Positions 41,024-50,258 are shown, numbered from the stretch's first letter. The stretch is DNA of 64,000 bases from Arthrobacter liuii (GCF_014639275.1 NZ_BMFW01000021.1:1-64000), one strand, 5' to 3'. Numbers and translations: made by a program. Notes: generated by a model from the letters alone, not told the origin.

Positions 41024-41937
41024 GATGCGTTCCTCTTCTCAGCTGCTTCCAGACGGGCGACGAGTTCGTGTGTGATTTGGTAGAGGTCTTCTGCGACATT
41101 ACCGGCGGACCGTGGCTGGTTCTGCCCAGCTTCCGCGGTACCTTTGCGGACCTCCCACCACTTAGGCGCGGCTTTGACCTGTTCTTCGAGCTCGTGGATG
41201 AGCACTCCCCTGTCCCGGGCGGCCTGAGCCGGTGCTTCTGCGTGGCGGACCATGCCTTTGAAGAGCACTGAGTCGTTCCCGAAGGTCTCTGTGATTGCTT
41301 CCCTGGTCGTCCGGTGGACGTTTTTTGCCGTGGAGGAGGTGGCGGTGATGATGACGCCCAGGAGGTCGAGATTGGGGTTTACGTCCAGAACCGTATCCAA
41401 GCGGTTCGCAACCCCGAGGAGGCCTTCCCTGCCGGCCTTATCTGTCTTGGTGGGCACCACGACGTATGACGCGGCACCTAGCGCGGCGACCTGGAGTGGT
41501 TCATTGCCGGGCGGGCAGTCGATGAGGATGACGTCGTAGTCTGCGGCGATCGGCGACAGAGACTGCGCCAGGGCCAACTTCGCCCGGTTGCGGTCACTGA
41601 GGGAGATGAGGGCAGCGGCGGCCTGGTCAAGGGCGCTCCCACCGGGAACGACGTCCAGATTTGGACGAACGTCCTTCATCGGAATCACCGTGGTGCCGAA
41701 AAGAAGGCTCCCCGCGAGACCTGTCCCGTCGTCGTCCTGCGGGTCATGGCGGTATCCGAGGTCGAGGCCGAGGTTGCCCTGGGGATCCATATCCACCAGG
41801 AGAACCTTCCAACCGAAACTCGCCAGCAGGCCGCCGATATTAGCCGTCAGGGTCGTTTTGAGGACTCCTCCCTTGCCGTTGACGAACCCGCAGATTCGCT
41901 CCATGCCCGTCCGGTCGAACTCTGTTGGAGCTGCCAT
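41020..41937 (-). CDS. parA: ParA-family partition ATPase
   Basis: 305 residues. Deviant Walker A GKGGVLKTT at 21-29, Walker A' VDMDPQGNLG, Walker B VILIDCPPG, and no N-terminal helix-turn-helix, so a small type of ParA. Drives segregation of plasmid copies together with the overlapping ribbon-helix-helix protein. The region upstream holds several ACTGTC repeats that likely serve as operator or centromere. Confidence 0.93.
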   Translation of the reverse strand: MAAPTEFDRTGMERICGFVNGKGGVLKTTLTANIGGLLASFGWKVLLVDMDPQGNLGLDLGYRHDPQDDDGTGLAGSLLFGTTVIPMKDVRPNLDVVPGGSALDQAAAALISLSDRNRAKLALAQSLSPIAADYDVILIDCPPGNEPLQVAALGAASYVVVPTKTDKAGREGLLGVANRLDTVLDVNPNLDLLGVIITATSSTAKNVHRTTREAITETFGNDSVLFKGMVRHAEAPAQAARDRGVLIHELEEQVKAAPKWWEVRKGTAEAGQNQPRSAGNVAEDLYQITHELVARLEAAEKRNAS

Positions 41938-41954
41938 CTTGCCCGCCCTACTAT

Positions 41955-42080
41955 CGTTACTGTCATTACTGTCTTTAACTTCAATGCCGTCAAAGACTTT
42001 TTTACAGTCAACACTGTCTTTTCCGTCTTTGCAAGCATTACCCCTATTACTGTCATTAGGAGTAGTGACAGTAATAGGGG
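41955..42080. promoter_or_regulatory. ACTGTC repeat cluster upstream of parA
   Basis: Between rep and parA. It contains TTACTGTCATTACTGTC, TTTACAGTCAACACTGTC and a perfect 15-bp inverted repeat with arms CCCCTATTACTGTCA (42041-42055) and TGACAGTAATAGGGG (42066-42080). The stretch is notably AT-richer than its surroundings. It suits a parA operator and centromere (parS), or iterons for Rep. Confidence 0.65.
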
Positions 42081-42084
42081 TGGC

Positions 42085-43941
42085 TCAGGCTGCCCTCCAT
42101 ACGTACCCGGGGTAACTGCCGTCGTCGTCATCCGGTGGCAGCCAGTGCGTTTCGGTTTCTGCGTCGTATAGCTCGGTCTCAGATAGCTCGGGGGAGAGGT
42201 GCCTGTCCAGCCAGGCGTGCCACTGGGCGCGCTGCAGGCGGTGTCTCGTGATCTGTTCGGCAGCGTCATCGAGGGCGCCCAGGCGGCGGGCCAGGTCGTT
42301 GAGGCCGGTGGCCGCTACCAGGAACCAGCGTCCATCGGTGCGTTGGACCATGTTGTGGGCGGCCATCTCTGCCAGGGCCTTGTCTACGGCTGACCGGCTG
42401 AGGGCTGTCGAGCGGACGATGTCTGCCGTGGTGGGGGAGACGCGGCCGCGTTCGACGGCTTCGTAGGACAAGGCCGCAACATCGCCCAGCACGCGGAATA
42501 CGGGACGGATGCCGTAGATTTTTCCGCTCCGCCAAGAGAGGTCCCGGGCCAGCTGCTCGTAGTGCTGTGGCAGCTGGACCAGGTAGGTGTCGGCGTTGCG
42601 GCCCCGGGCGTCGGATACTTTCGTCAGGATGCCGTCTGATGCCGATTCCAGGGCGCGCAAGAGCCTGGCTATGGTGCCGTGGTGCTTGCCGAGTGCGCTG
42701 GCAAAGGTCCGGCAGCCAACGTCGAGCACGTCGGTTTCCATTGTTCGCATGTAACCCAGGACTGCGCGAAGGAGTAGCCGCAGGCTTACGCCCTCTCTAC
42801 CGTGTTCTTTAAGCCGGTGGTCAAGGACTGCGTAGAGCACATTTTCAAGATCGTTCACGAGCTGGTGCACGCCAGCTTTGCTGGCGACTTTGATTGCCCC
42901 CCCTGTGGGTTGAGGGTGGCTTGTGTCGTTAATAAGGGAACTAGTCGCTGCAGTTTTGGAGGATGGCTTTTTCTGGACCCAGCCGCACGCGTTCGCCCAC
43001 TCCTTGTTCAGGAGGCGGTCACGGTGGCCGGTGTTCTTGTAAAGGGCAGCCAGGCCGGGGAACTGACCGGTCATCTCGCGCTGGACCTGGTCCAGGGTCC
43101 AGCCGCACGCGGCGAAGTGGTTGAGGACTGCCATGCGGGCCTCTGAGGGGCTGGCGTAGCGGTTGGTGTCGTACAGGCCGGTGCGGGCGAGGACACGCAA
43201 GGGCGATTGGCTGCCGCCGGAGGGGAGCGGGTTGGTGCCAGGGGCTGTGGCGACTGTGGCGAGCTTGGCCACCCGGGCCTTCAGGTCGCGGCGGCGGCGT
43301 AGTTCCGGGGCCAGTGCCCGGCGCAGGGCGGCCCAGGCCTGCGCGTTGTTACGGCGCTGCAGCGTGTCGTAGGCGGTGTGCAGGGGGGTGGTGAGGACTT
43401 GGTGGCCGCCGGACTTGTGCGCCGATCCGGGGACGCGAATACAGCCGTCCGTAATGTTCTGGTGAGGACCCGGGTCGAGGCTGGGGGCCAGCAGCGTCAT
43501 GGCTTCCACGACCTCGCGGGCCTCGGCGGCGGGGACACGTTCCACGAGCGGGACGTACAGGTGCCGGCCGCCGCTGGGGGAGTAGTCCGCGACGTAGCGG
43601 ATCCCGCAGCTCTCCAGCAGCTCTCCGAGGCGCCTGGCGTCGTCGTCCACAACCCCCTGTAGAGCTTTGGAGGTATCGAGGTCGAGGCAAAGAGTGGTAA
43701 CGGAGCCGTCCGGTCCGTGAACAAGGACAGCCGCCGGCTGTCTGGGGAGTGTGGCCGTGATTGGCGGTTCCTCGCGCAGCCGTGGGTACTGGAAACGGCC
43801 CCTAATCCATCGTCCCCGCCGGTACGTCGGGGCTCCCGCAATCAGCCGGGCAAGCCGCCACGCGAGCTCCGGCGTGACTTGACGCGCCGACAGCGGCACG
43901 TCAGTTGTTGACGCCGCGACAGCGGCAGGTACCATAGACAA
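42085..43941 (-). CDS. Plasmid replication protein with primase-type domain
   Basis: 618 residues. The N-terminal third resembles an archaeo-eukaryotic primase fold: the metal-binding pair in TLCLDLDTSKA near residue 88 and SPSGGRHLYVPL near 121. The middle and C-terminal parts include helix-turn-helix-like segments (TALSRSAVDKALAEMAAHN), as in replication initiators. Position next to parAB and a ribbon-helix-helix regulator supports the role of replication initiator. The origin is likely within or next to this gene. No helicase domain is visible. Confidence 0.8.
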   Translation of the reverse strand: MSMVPAAVAASTTDVPLSARQVTPELAWRLARLIAGAPTYRRGRWIRGRFQYPRLREEPPITATLPRQPAAVLVHGPDGSVTTLCLDLDTSKALQGVVDDDARRLGELLESCGIRYVADYSPSGGRHLYVPLVERVPAAEAREVVEAMTLLAPSLDPGPHQNITDGCIRVPGSAHKSGGHQVLTTPLHTAYDTLQRRNNAQAWAALRRALAPELRRRRDLKARVAKLATVATAPGTNPLPSGGSQSPLRVLARTGLYDTNRYASPSEARMAVLNHFAACGWTLDQVQREMTGQFPGLAALYKNTGHRDRLLNKEWANACGWVQKKPSSKTAATSSLINDTSHPQPTGGAIKVASKAGVHQLVNDLENVLYAVLDHRLKEHGREGVSLRLLLRAVLGYMRTMETDVLDVGCRTFASALGKHHGTIARLLRALESASDGILTKVSDARGRNADTYLVQLPQHYEQLARDLSWRSGKIYGIRPVFRVLGDVAALSYEAVERGRVSPTTADIVRSTALSRSAVDKALAEMAAHNMVQRTDGRWFLVAATGLNDLARRLGALDDAAEQITRHRLQRAQWHAWLDRHLSPELSETELYDAETETHWLPPDDDDGSYPGYVWRAA

Positions 43942-44077
43942 CAGCTACTCCCTTCGGGGTATAGCGAATGGAGCGCCCCTCGCGGGGAGCTTGTGAAAGT
44001 TCAGATCGTCGTCCGCCAAGATTTCGGATCTGAACGCCATACTTTTTGAAGGCCCGCCTAGTGCGGGCCTTCAGTCT
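43942..44077. promoter_or_regulatory. Upstream region of rep with two inverted repeats
   Basis: Arms GTTCAGATC (43999-44007) and GATCTGAAC (44027-44035) form one repeat, and GAAGGCCCGC (44048-44057) with GCGGGCCTTC (44063-44072) a strong hairpin. The hairpin lacks a following T-run on the minus strand, so it may be a control structure for rep rather than a simple terminator. Confidence 0.5.
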
Positions 44078-44281
44078 TTAACTCGCCTTCGCAATAGGCA
44101 GGGCCTCCTGGCCGGAAATTGTGTCGATGTCGATGGTCTTCAGGAAGTCGATAACCAAGCGGGCCACTACGTCACTCTTGGAATCACCAGTGATGTTGGA
44201 AAAGGCCTGCAGCTTCTCAGCATCTGCGGCCTGAACGCGCACAGTGATGTTGCGGCGGTCGCCTTTGAAGGGCTGTGGCAT
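44078..44281 (-). CDS. Ribbon-helix-helix regulator, CopG-like
   Basis: 67 residues from the ATG at 44279-44281, with GAGG seven bases upstream; a longer upstream reading is unlikely. The ribbon-helix-helix core is RNITVRVQAADAEKLQAFS then SKSDVVARLVIDFLKTI. Located directly upstream of rep on the same strand, it is a natural candidate for copy-number control, perhaps at the inverted repeats 43999-44072. Confidence 0.7.
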   Translation of the reverse strand: MPQPFKGDRRNITVRVQAADAEKLQAFSNITGDSKSDVVARLVIDFLKTIDIDTISGQEALPIAKAS

Positions 44282-44519
44282 GGTGTCCTCATTCCTTGGT
44301 CGTCCATGGACAGACCCCATGCAACCGGAATCAGGTTCCCTTAAGTGGGATGCTGTCGGCGTGTCGCCGTTGCCGGTAGCTGGCAGTGCGACGCCTTGGC
44401 ATGCTCCGCTCCGCCAGGGGTTCACCCTGGGCGGTCGTGGTGCACGGAGCAAAGATGGCATGACTCAAATATGTCACAAACTCAGAAAATTTTAGATATG
44501 GAGCTTCGGGCAGAGTGCT
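44282..44519. other. Intergenic region before the CopG-like gene
   Basis: No gene is supported. The AT-rich part near 44460-44505 (minus-strand TTTGTGACATATTTGAG) is the likely promoter for the CopG-like gene and rep. Confidence 0.35.
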
Positions 44520-44825
44520 CTAGCGCTTCCAGGCGCGCCGCACTATGGCGTCTACCTGGTCGGCCTCCACCGCTGTGGGGCGCCCCGAGAAAGCGCCACG
44601 GAACAGGTTCCGTGTCGCCATGAGTGTCCGAAAATACTGTCCGTGACGATCTATCCGGCGGGGACTCACGCCTAAGAATCTGGCGGCCTGCCTACGTTCC
44701 ATGCCCGCGGCGATGCACACCTTCACTGCTTCAAAGATGACCCGGTAGGCAGCTTCGTCTTCCCTGCCCACCTCAGCCAGAACGCGCTTGACTGCGGTTT
44801 GCGCGTCTTGCGGTGTGGTGGTCAT
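44520..44825 (-). CDS. Small hypothetical DNA-binding-like protein
   Basis: 101 residues. Contains a helix-turn-helix-like stretch (GMERRQAARFLGVSPRRIDRH) followed by a basic tail. It ends 238 bp upstream of the CopG-like gene and follows the membrane-protein gene by 14 bp on the same strand, so it may belong to that operon. No family recognised. Confidence 0.5.
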   Translation of the reverse strand: MTTTPQDAQTAVKRVLAEVGREDEAAYRVIFEAVKVCIAAGMERRQAARFLGVSPRRIDRHGQYFRTLMATRNLFRGAFSGRPTAVEADQVDAIVRRAWKR

Positions 44826-44839
44826 GGCAGCCGGCCTTT

Positions 44840-45604
44840 CTAGTCGATCGAGAGAGCTGAACCGAGTTCTGTTTCAGTTTTACGGCTTCGGCGCGCATAA
44901 GCGAAGAGGGCCAGCCCGATCACGACAAAAGCGGTCGAGATGTAGGAGACGATCATGAACAGATACGTGACGTCGCCGGTTGCTCCCAATTCGATGGGAT
45001 AGGTGAAGGCTCGGGCCAGGGACAGCGCAAAACCTCCAGCGATCAAACCCGATGCCAGGCGACCGACCCTGAGTGGATTCTTGCGTGCGTCCCGGTACGC
45101 GGGCCCGATCAAGGGGAAAACGATATAGGCGACGTAGGCCAGCACCAGCCAGGTGTTGAGGCGGACACTCGGCTGCGCAGCGTAGTCCAGGAGCTGGGGG
45201 GAGGGTCTTGGCGCGTTAGTGGCCAGGAGGGTACCCAGAAGTCCGGTGGCGACGACGCCCAGCATGACCGCGCCGGGTGCTCCGACGGTCCAGCGCCGGG
45301 CGAATGGTGAGGCGTAGGCGACGCTCAGGTGGCCGCCCAGGAAGGCAACCGCGATGAGTGCGAAGTATTTGGAGATGAGGTCGGTGGTGTTAGTCACCGG
45401 CATAACGGAGTCCACGGGGATGTAGACGGGCGGCAGCAGCAGCACGTAAGCGAGTGTCAGGAAAATTCCGGACAGCGCAATGCTGCTGGCTTTACCCCGC
45501 AACGCGTGCTCGTAGCCGGTTACGGGGGTGTTGATCCGTTTGAAAGTCAGACTTCCCAAGAGAATCAGCATCAGACTGACCGGGACGACGGAAAGCGGAT
45601 TCAT
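44840..45604 (-). CDS. Seven-helix membrane protein, MAB_1171c-like
   Basis: 254 residues with about seven hydrophobic segments. Overall pattern resembles the MAB_1171c-type putative transporters found in actinobacteria beside small helix-turn-helix genes. Overlaps the regulator gene upstream by four bases, so the pair is co-expressed. Substrate and function unknown. Confidence 0.6.
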   Translation of the reverse strand: MNPLSVVPVSLMLILLGSLTFKRINTPVTGYEHALRGKASSIALSGIFLTLAYVLLLPPVYIPVDSVMPVTNTTDLISKYFALIAVAFLGGHLSVAYASPFARRWTVGAPGAVMLGVVATGLLGTLLATNAPRPSPQLLDYAAQPSVRLNTWLVLAYVAYIVFPLIGPAYRDARKNPLRVGRLASGLIAGGFALSLARAFTYPIELGATGDVTYLFMIVSYISTAFVVIGLALFAYARRSRKTETELGSALSID

Positions 45605-46338
45605 CCCAGCAGCTCGGTCATTTTCCGGGCGTATTCGTGAGCTTCCCTGCGCTGCTTCACGCGCCGCTGCAGCAGGTGAATCCTCGCTGAAATAGTGTCC
45701 ACGAGAACGTCATCCGACACTTCCAGAAGCTCGTCTTCCCTCGACCGCACCTGCCAGCCGCCTTCTGCCGGTGAGATTAGTTCGGTGACAACCATTCCGG
45801 TCGCAAACGATCCGCCTCCGGCCCTGGACGCCGCCAAGGCCAGGGGCGGGTTCAATTTGTTTTCAGTCAGCTGAGTCGCGATATATGTCAGAGCCATGCC
45901 GGTTTCCTGCGACATCTGGTGGCGGATATCTCCGGGGTCGATCGCATCAATCCAAGCCCGGACCGAGCCTTCGTGGGGGAAGTCGATGAGAGCAATTCCC
46001 TTCCGCAGCTCGCGGGGGTAGTGCTTCTTGGACGTGCGGAACTGAAGTTCAGCCATGAGGTCGGCATGGTGCACCTGGCTCAGTATTTCCGCCCTCGACG
46101 GCTCTATCGGCCGGCTCTTAATCACCTGGTACGGGCTGAATGAGCTGAGTGCGTCAATGACGTTCATCCCGGTGGCCCGGGCAACTGAAATGACCGTTGA
46201 CTCGGCCACATTTCCGCGGCGGATCTGGTTGTTCAGCGTTCCTCGGTTTATCCCGGTCAGTGCGCTCAGGGCCGTGGGGGAGGCGCTGAGGGATCCCCCT
46301 TCAAGCCACTCCCTGAACTCGTCAGCTGAGACGGGCAC
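45601..46338 (-). CDS. Helix-turn-helix protein paired with the membrane protein
   Basis: 245 residues from the GTG at 46336-46338 (AAGGAG lies five bases before it; a GTG two codons earlier is too close). The N-terminal 60 residues hold a Cro/CI-like helix-turn-helix (SALTGINRGTLNNQIRRG). The rest is mixed alpha-beta with FRTSKKHYPRELRKGIAL and has no named domain that I recognise. Four-base overlap with the membrane gene implies a sensor-regulator or toxin-like pair. Confidence 0.55.
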   Translation of the reverse strand: MPVSADEFREWLEGGSLSASPTALSALTGINRGTLNNQIRRGNVAESTVISVARATGMNVIDALSSFSPYQVIKSRPIEPSRAEILSQVHHADLMAELQFRTSKKHYPRELRKGIALIDFPHEGSVRAWIDAIDPGDIRHQMSQETGMALTYIATQLTENKLNPPLALAASRAGGGSFATGMVVTELISPAEGGWQVRSREDELLEVSDDVLVDTISARIHLLQRRVKQRREAHEYARKMTELLG

Positions 46339-46405
46339 AAACACTCCTTAGACAAGGGGATACGCAAGCACGATCGATCAACACCTGCTAGGATTGAACC
46401 AATAA

Positions 46406-46440
46406 TTAAACAAGTTATGAAATATCAACACTTGTATTAA
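46406..46440. promoter_or_regulatory. AT-rich inverted repeat between regulator and transfer operon
   Basis: TTAAACAAGT (46406-46415) and ACTTGTATTAA (46430-46440) form an inverted repeat in the only strongly AT-rich intergenic stretch near the transfer genes. It lies between divergent genes, so the helix-turn-helix protein could control both itself and the transfer operon here. Confidence 0.5.
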
Positions 46441-46533
46441 TCCATCGTAGCTTCTGGGTTTGAGTTTAGCCGGGCCCCGCCTACGAACCTTGGCCGCCCG
46501 GGGCGAAAACAGCAAAGAATGCAGGGGGAATTC

Positions 46534-47616
46534 GTGAAGCCGTCCAAGATGCTGAGCAGAGGAGCCGCTATCGCGGCGCCTGTTGTCCTGCTTGGTCTGG
46601 TCTTCTCGATGCTCTTGCTTTTGGGGCCCGCAAAGCCTGCGGCCGCGGACTGCGGCCCGGCAATTTCCGTCTCCGTGGACGCGAATACTAAAGTCGCCGG
46701 CTACTCCCAGGAGCAGCTGAAGAATGCCGCCTCGATCATGGGGGCGGGCAAGGCTTTGAACCTTTCCGTGAATGGTCAGATGATCGCGGTGATGGTTGCC
46801 CTGGGGGAGTCGGGCCTGCGTGTTCTGGACACTGGCGATACCGCCGGCCCCGACTCCCGTGGCCTGTTCCAGCAGCGCGGCAACGGCGCGTGGGGATCCT
46901 ATGAGGACCGCATGAATCCGACCACGAGCGCCACGAACTTTATGAAGGCGCTGCAGGGCGTGGCGGGTTGGGAACTGCTGGAGCCGACAATCGCGGCCAA
47001 CAAGGTCCAGCGCAATGCCGACCCGTACCACTATCAGAAGTACTGGCCCGAGGCCGTGAAAATCGTCCAGGCCCTCTCCACCTCGAAGTTCTCCCTGCAG
47101 GGAAGCGAGTGTGGAATCCCCGGCCAGTCCGGTGCCGGCAACGACTACCCGTGGAAGGACTCACCGACGTGGATGCAGGCCGGGGCCACCTCCGCCAGCA
47201 CTTCACCGCTGGGCATGTATTACCGGGAGTGCGTGGACTTCGCCCTGTGGCGGGTCAACCAGCAGATGGGCTCCACGAGTGCGCCGTTCAGGTTCCTCAA
47301 CAGCAACTTCCGTCCCGATGGCCAGGGCCTGGGTTCGGCCCTGACGTGGAAGGCCGGATGGGACGCCAAGGGCTGGCCCACCGGCCGCGCACCCAAAGTC
47401 GGTGCCGTGGTTTGGTACGCGCCCGGGGCCGGGGGAGCGGACCCCAACTTCGGCCACGTCGGCGTCGTGAAGGAGGTCAAGGACAACGGCACTTACGTCG
47501 AAGAGGGCTACAACGGCAACCCGGCCCCGGATGACCACAACTACTACACCCGGACCGTGTCCAACACGGTCCCCTCAGCCTTCCTGTACCTGCCCGTCCA
47601 AGAGGAGACGAAGTGA
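46534..47616 (+). CDS. Secreted CHAP-domain peptidoglycan hydrolase of the transfer operon
   Basis: 360 residues from the GTG at 46534 (AGGGGG five bases upstream; an ATG at 46519 is the alternative). Signal peptide with hydrophobic core and cleavage near AAA-DCG. Residues 45-190 resemble a lytic-transglycosylase-like domain (MVALGESGLR, DSRGLFQQR). The C-terminal CHAP amidase domain has the nucleophile in RECVDFALW near 231 and the His in FGHVGVV. It is first in the operon, as VirB1-type enzymes that open the wall for the transfer channel. Confidence 0.85.
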   Translation: MKPSKMLSRGAAIAAPVVLLGLVFSMLLLLGPAKPAAADCGPAISVSVDANTKVAGYSQEQLKNAASIMGAGKALNLSVNGQMIAVMVALGESGLRVLDTGDTAGPDSRGLFQQRGNGAWGSYEDRMNPTTSATNFMKALQGVAGWELLEPTIAANKVQRNADPYHYQKYWPEAVKIVQALSTSKFSLQGSECGIPGQSGAGNDYPWKDSPTWMQAGATSASTSPLGMYYRECVDFALWRVNQQMGSTSAPFRFLNSNFRPDGQGLGSALTWKAGWDAKGWPTGRAPKVGAVVWYAPGAGGADPNFGHVGVVKEVKDNGTYVEEGYNGNPAPDDHNYYTRTVSNTVPSAFLYLPVQEETK

Positions 47617-48131
47617 AGAAGCCCCTGACCCTGATCGCGGTGGTGCTGCTGTGCTCGGCCTGCGCCCCTGCCGCCTCCACCGGGACCACACCCGCGTCCT
47701 CTTCCGGTGCCAGCCCCACCGCCTCCGCCCCGGTCTCATTGAGCGCCAACAGCGGCCCCCAGGCACCCGGCGGCACGGTACCGGCCACCATCGGCATCGC
47801 ATGGGACCAGGCCAGCAAGGACGCCGCCGTCGACGCGGCCGAGAACGCGATGACCGACTTCGCCCGGCCCACTCTGGATGAGAAGCAGTGGGCCAACGAT
47901 CTGGCCCGCTGGCTGACGCCTCAGGCCACGGCCGACTATTCCTCCGTGGATCCCTCCAATATCCCGTCCTCCCGTGTCACTGGAGCGGCGACCTTGTCCG
48001 TCGATGAGACCAACGGCTACGGCGCGACCGCCTCTGTCCCAACGAACGCCGGGACCTACACGCTGCAGCTGCTCCGCACGGGCAAGGACGCTCCGTGGAA
48101 GGTCAACCGTCTCACCCCGCCAGCATCCTAA
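47613..48131 (+). CDS. Lipoprotein of the transfer operon
   Basis: 172 residues, GTG start overlapping the hydrolase stop. The lipobox LCSAC is followed by a Ser/Thr/Pro-rich stalk (to about 60) and a small domain (DAAENAMTDFARP to PWKVNRLTPP), NTF2-like in pattern. Probably a membrane-anchored structural part of the channel. No named family. Confidence 0.65.
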   Translation: MKKPLTLIAVVLLCSACAPAASTGTTPASSSGASPTASAPVSLSANSGPQAPGGTVPATIGIAWDQASKDAAVDAAENAMTDFARPTLDEKQWANDLARWLTPQATADYSSVDPSNIPSSRVTGAATLSVDETNGYGATASVPTNAGTYTLQLLRTGKDAPWKVNRLTPPAS

Positions 48132-48173
48132 AAGACACGACCTTTCCCCTTCTCACACCTAAGGAACAAGCCG

Positions 48174-49610
48174 ATGGGTACTTCACCTACGCAAGTTATG
48201 GCCTTCCCCAGCATCAAGGCCATCGTCCGCGACAACGGCACCGCCGAGGTCGTCGTCGCGGGCAACTCCCGCATCGTTCCCGCCGGGGAATCCCTGCAGG
48301 ACCTCCGCAACAACGCCCTGGCCCTGGTCGTCGGCGAAGCGCAAACGCTCCAGCGCCCGGTCCGGGTCCAGATCGAAGACCCAGAGGGCCACGGCGAACT
48401 CATCGTCCACCCTGACAACAAGATCGAATCCGTCTCCTACGAATCCCGCACGGCCCGCCGCCGGGCCGAGGCCCCCGCCACCACCCCGGAGACAGTCGCC
48501 CCTGCCGTCATCGAAACCACGTCTCTTACGGCACCGGAGCCCGCACCCCAGCCTGCCGAGACCGCCCCGGTTCCCGCCGCCGTAGCCGACTCCCAGCCGG
48601 GGCCACCCGCGGCCCCGGAAGCGACCGAAGCGGCAGTGGAAGAGCCGGCTCCGACGCGGCGCAGCCTGAAAGAGACCTCGTTCCTCGTCAGCGCCCCGGT
48701 CCTCGAGCCGGCCACACAGGGCTGGCGCGGCGCCCTCACACGCCTGGGCATCCGCATGAACCCCTCCGACGAAGAACTCTCCGAACGCGAGGACATCCGC
48801 ACGGTCAGCCAGCACTGGCCCGGCCCGCGCACCATCGCCGTGGTCAACCGCAAGGGAGGGGCCAACAAGACCCCCACCGTCGTCATGCTCTCGGCCATCC
48901 TCGCCCGCTACAGCGGCGCGGCCACGGTCGCGTGGGACAACAACGAATCCCAGGGGACGCTGGGCTGGCGGACCGAAAAGGGCTCCCACGACCGCAGCGT
49001 CCTAGACCTGATCGATTCCTCGACCGAGCTGCTGTCCCCGTCCACGAACGCGGCCGAAATCGCCAAGTTCGTCCACCACCAGACGGCCGACAAGTTCGAT
49101 GTCCTCCGCTCCGATGAGAACGAAGAAGGCGACCACGAAGTCACCGCCGAGGAAGTCGATATCGCCCACCAGGTCCTGACCCGGTACTACCGGCTCGTTG
49201 TCATGGACTCGGGCAACACCGCCCGCGCCGCGAACTGGCGCCGCATGATCGACCACACCAACCAGCTCGTCGTGCCCGTGACGGCTATCGAGGACCGCGC
49301 CGAAGCCGCCCGGCTGACGCTGCAGACCCTGGAATCCCGCGGCGGCCACGACGCGGAGCTGGCCCGCAACGCGGTCGTGATCGTCTCCGAGTCCACCGAC
49401 GCGAAACGGTCCATGAGCGGGGATGCCCTGAAGCGGGCCAAGGACGAGGCGGAGCGGATCGCCAAGGGCTTCGAACCGTTCGTCCGCACGGTCGTCCGCA
49501 TCCCCTATGACCCGGCCTTGGTCAACGGACCCATCCGGTACGAAGCCCTCCAGCCGGCCACCCAACGGGCCTGGCTCGCCGCGGCCGCCGCCGTCGCCGA
49601 CGGCTTCTAA
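48174..49610 (+). CDS. MinD/ParA-like ATPase of the transfer operon
   Basis: 478 residues. Residues 1-80 are a small beta-rich domain, 95-190 a Pro/Ala-rich linker, and the rest a SIMIBI ATPase. The Walker A is deviant: NRKGGANKTP near 224, with the KGGxxKT signature. VVMDSGNT is the Walker B. Such proteins occur in actinobacterial conjugation and type VII-related operons, where they may position or energise the machine. It is far from parAB and not its duplicate. Confidence 0.75.
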   Translation: MGTSPTQVMAFPSIKAIVRDNGTAEVVVAGNSRIVPAGESLQDLRNNALALVVGEAQTLQRPVRVQIEDPEGHGELIVHPDNKIESVSYESRTARRRAEAPATTPETVAPAVIETTSLTAPEPAPQPAETAPVPAAVADSQPGPPAAPEATEAAVEEPAPTRRSLKETSFLVSAPVLEPATQGWRGALTRLGIRMNPSDEELSEREDIRTVSQHWPGPRTIAVVNRKGGANKTPTVVMLSAILARYSGAATVAWDNNESQGTLGWRTEKGSHDRSVLDLIDSSTELLSPSTNAAEIAKFVHHQTADKFDVLRSDENEEGDHEVTAEEVDIAHQVLTRYYRLVVMDSGNTARAANWRRMIDHTNQLVVPVTAIEDRAEAARLTLQTLESRGGHDAELARNAVVIVSESTDAKRSMSGDALKRAKDEAERIAKGFEPFVRTVVRIPYDPALVNGPIRYEALQPATQRAWLAAAAAVADGF

Positions 49611-49644
49611 CCACCCACTCAACGGACATTCGAAAGGAGGACCC

Positions 49645-50247
49645 ATGCAGCAGACCCTGAACCCCTGGATCAGCCGCCCCGCCGTCGAGACGGAAACGGC
49701 GGAGCCGGAGGCACACACCCCGCCGGCGGCGGCCATCACCGCTCCGTTGCGGGGCATGGTCGAACCCGACGCCGCTGACCGGCTGGGCCGCAGGACCGTC
49801 GCCGGAACCGCAGGCCTCTGGATCACCGGCGCGCACGGCGGCTCCGGGGAAAGCCGGCTCGCTGACCTCCTGGACGGGGCACGCGCCACCGGACACTGCT
49901 GGCCCGTTCCGCAGGACGGAAGCGCCCCGAAGCTGCTGCTGGTCTGCCGCGCCGATATGCGCGGACTGACCGCGGCCCGCAGCGCCCTCACCCAGTGGGC
50001 GTCAGGGGCAGCTCCGGCCGTTGACCTCCTCGGCCTTGCCGTCCTGGCCGACGCCCCCGGCAAGACGCCCAAAGCCCTTCGCGACTTCACCGCCATTGTC
50101 GGCGGGGGAGCGCCTCGCCTCTGGACCCTGCCCTGGGTCGAAGCATGGCGGCATGAAGACACCCCCAGTGTCCCCTCGGCCCGCGAATACCAACGCTTCA
50201 CCACCGACATAGCTGCACTCGTAGCTGACACCAGCACCACCAAATGA
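49645..50247 (+). CDS. DUF6668-like protein of the transfer operon
   Basis: 200 residues from the ATG at 49645 with a strong AAAGGAGG ribosome-binding site; upstream in-frame starts lie inside the previous gene. Contains LWITGAHGGSGESRLADLL, a P-loop-like turn that lacks the usual GKS/T, followed by a Rossmann-like core. Pattern recalls DUF6668 proteins that accompany the MinD-like ATPase in these operons. Probably an ATPase-derived accessory factor. Confidence 0.6.
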   Translation: MQQTLNPWISRPAVETETAEPEAHTPPAAAITAPLRGMVEPDAADRLGRRTVAGTAGLWITGAHGGSGESRLADLLDGARATGHCWPVPQDGSAPKLLLVCRADMRGLTAARSALTQWASGAAPAVDLLGLAVLADAPGKTPKALRDFTAIVGGGAPRLWTLPWVEAWRHEDTPSVPSAREYQRFTTDIAALVADTSTTK

Positions 50248-50258
50248 AAGGTCTCACC

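Noticed and set aside
44048..44072. Strong hairpin as a terminator between the CopG-like gene and rep
   Set aside because: The T-run is on the wrong side for minus-strand transcripts, so it is listed as a control structure instead.
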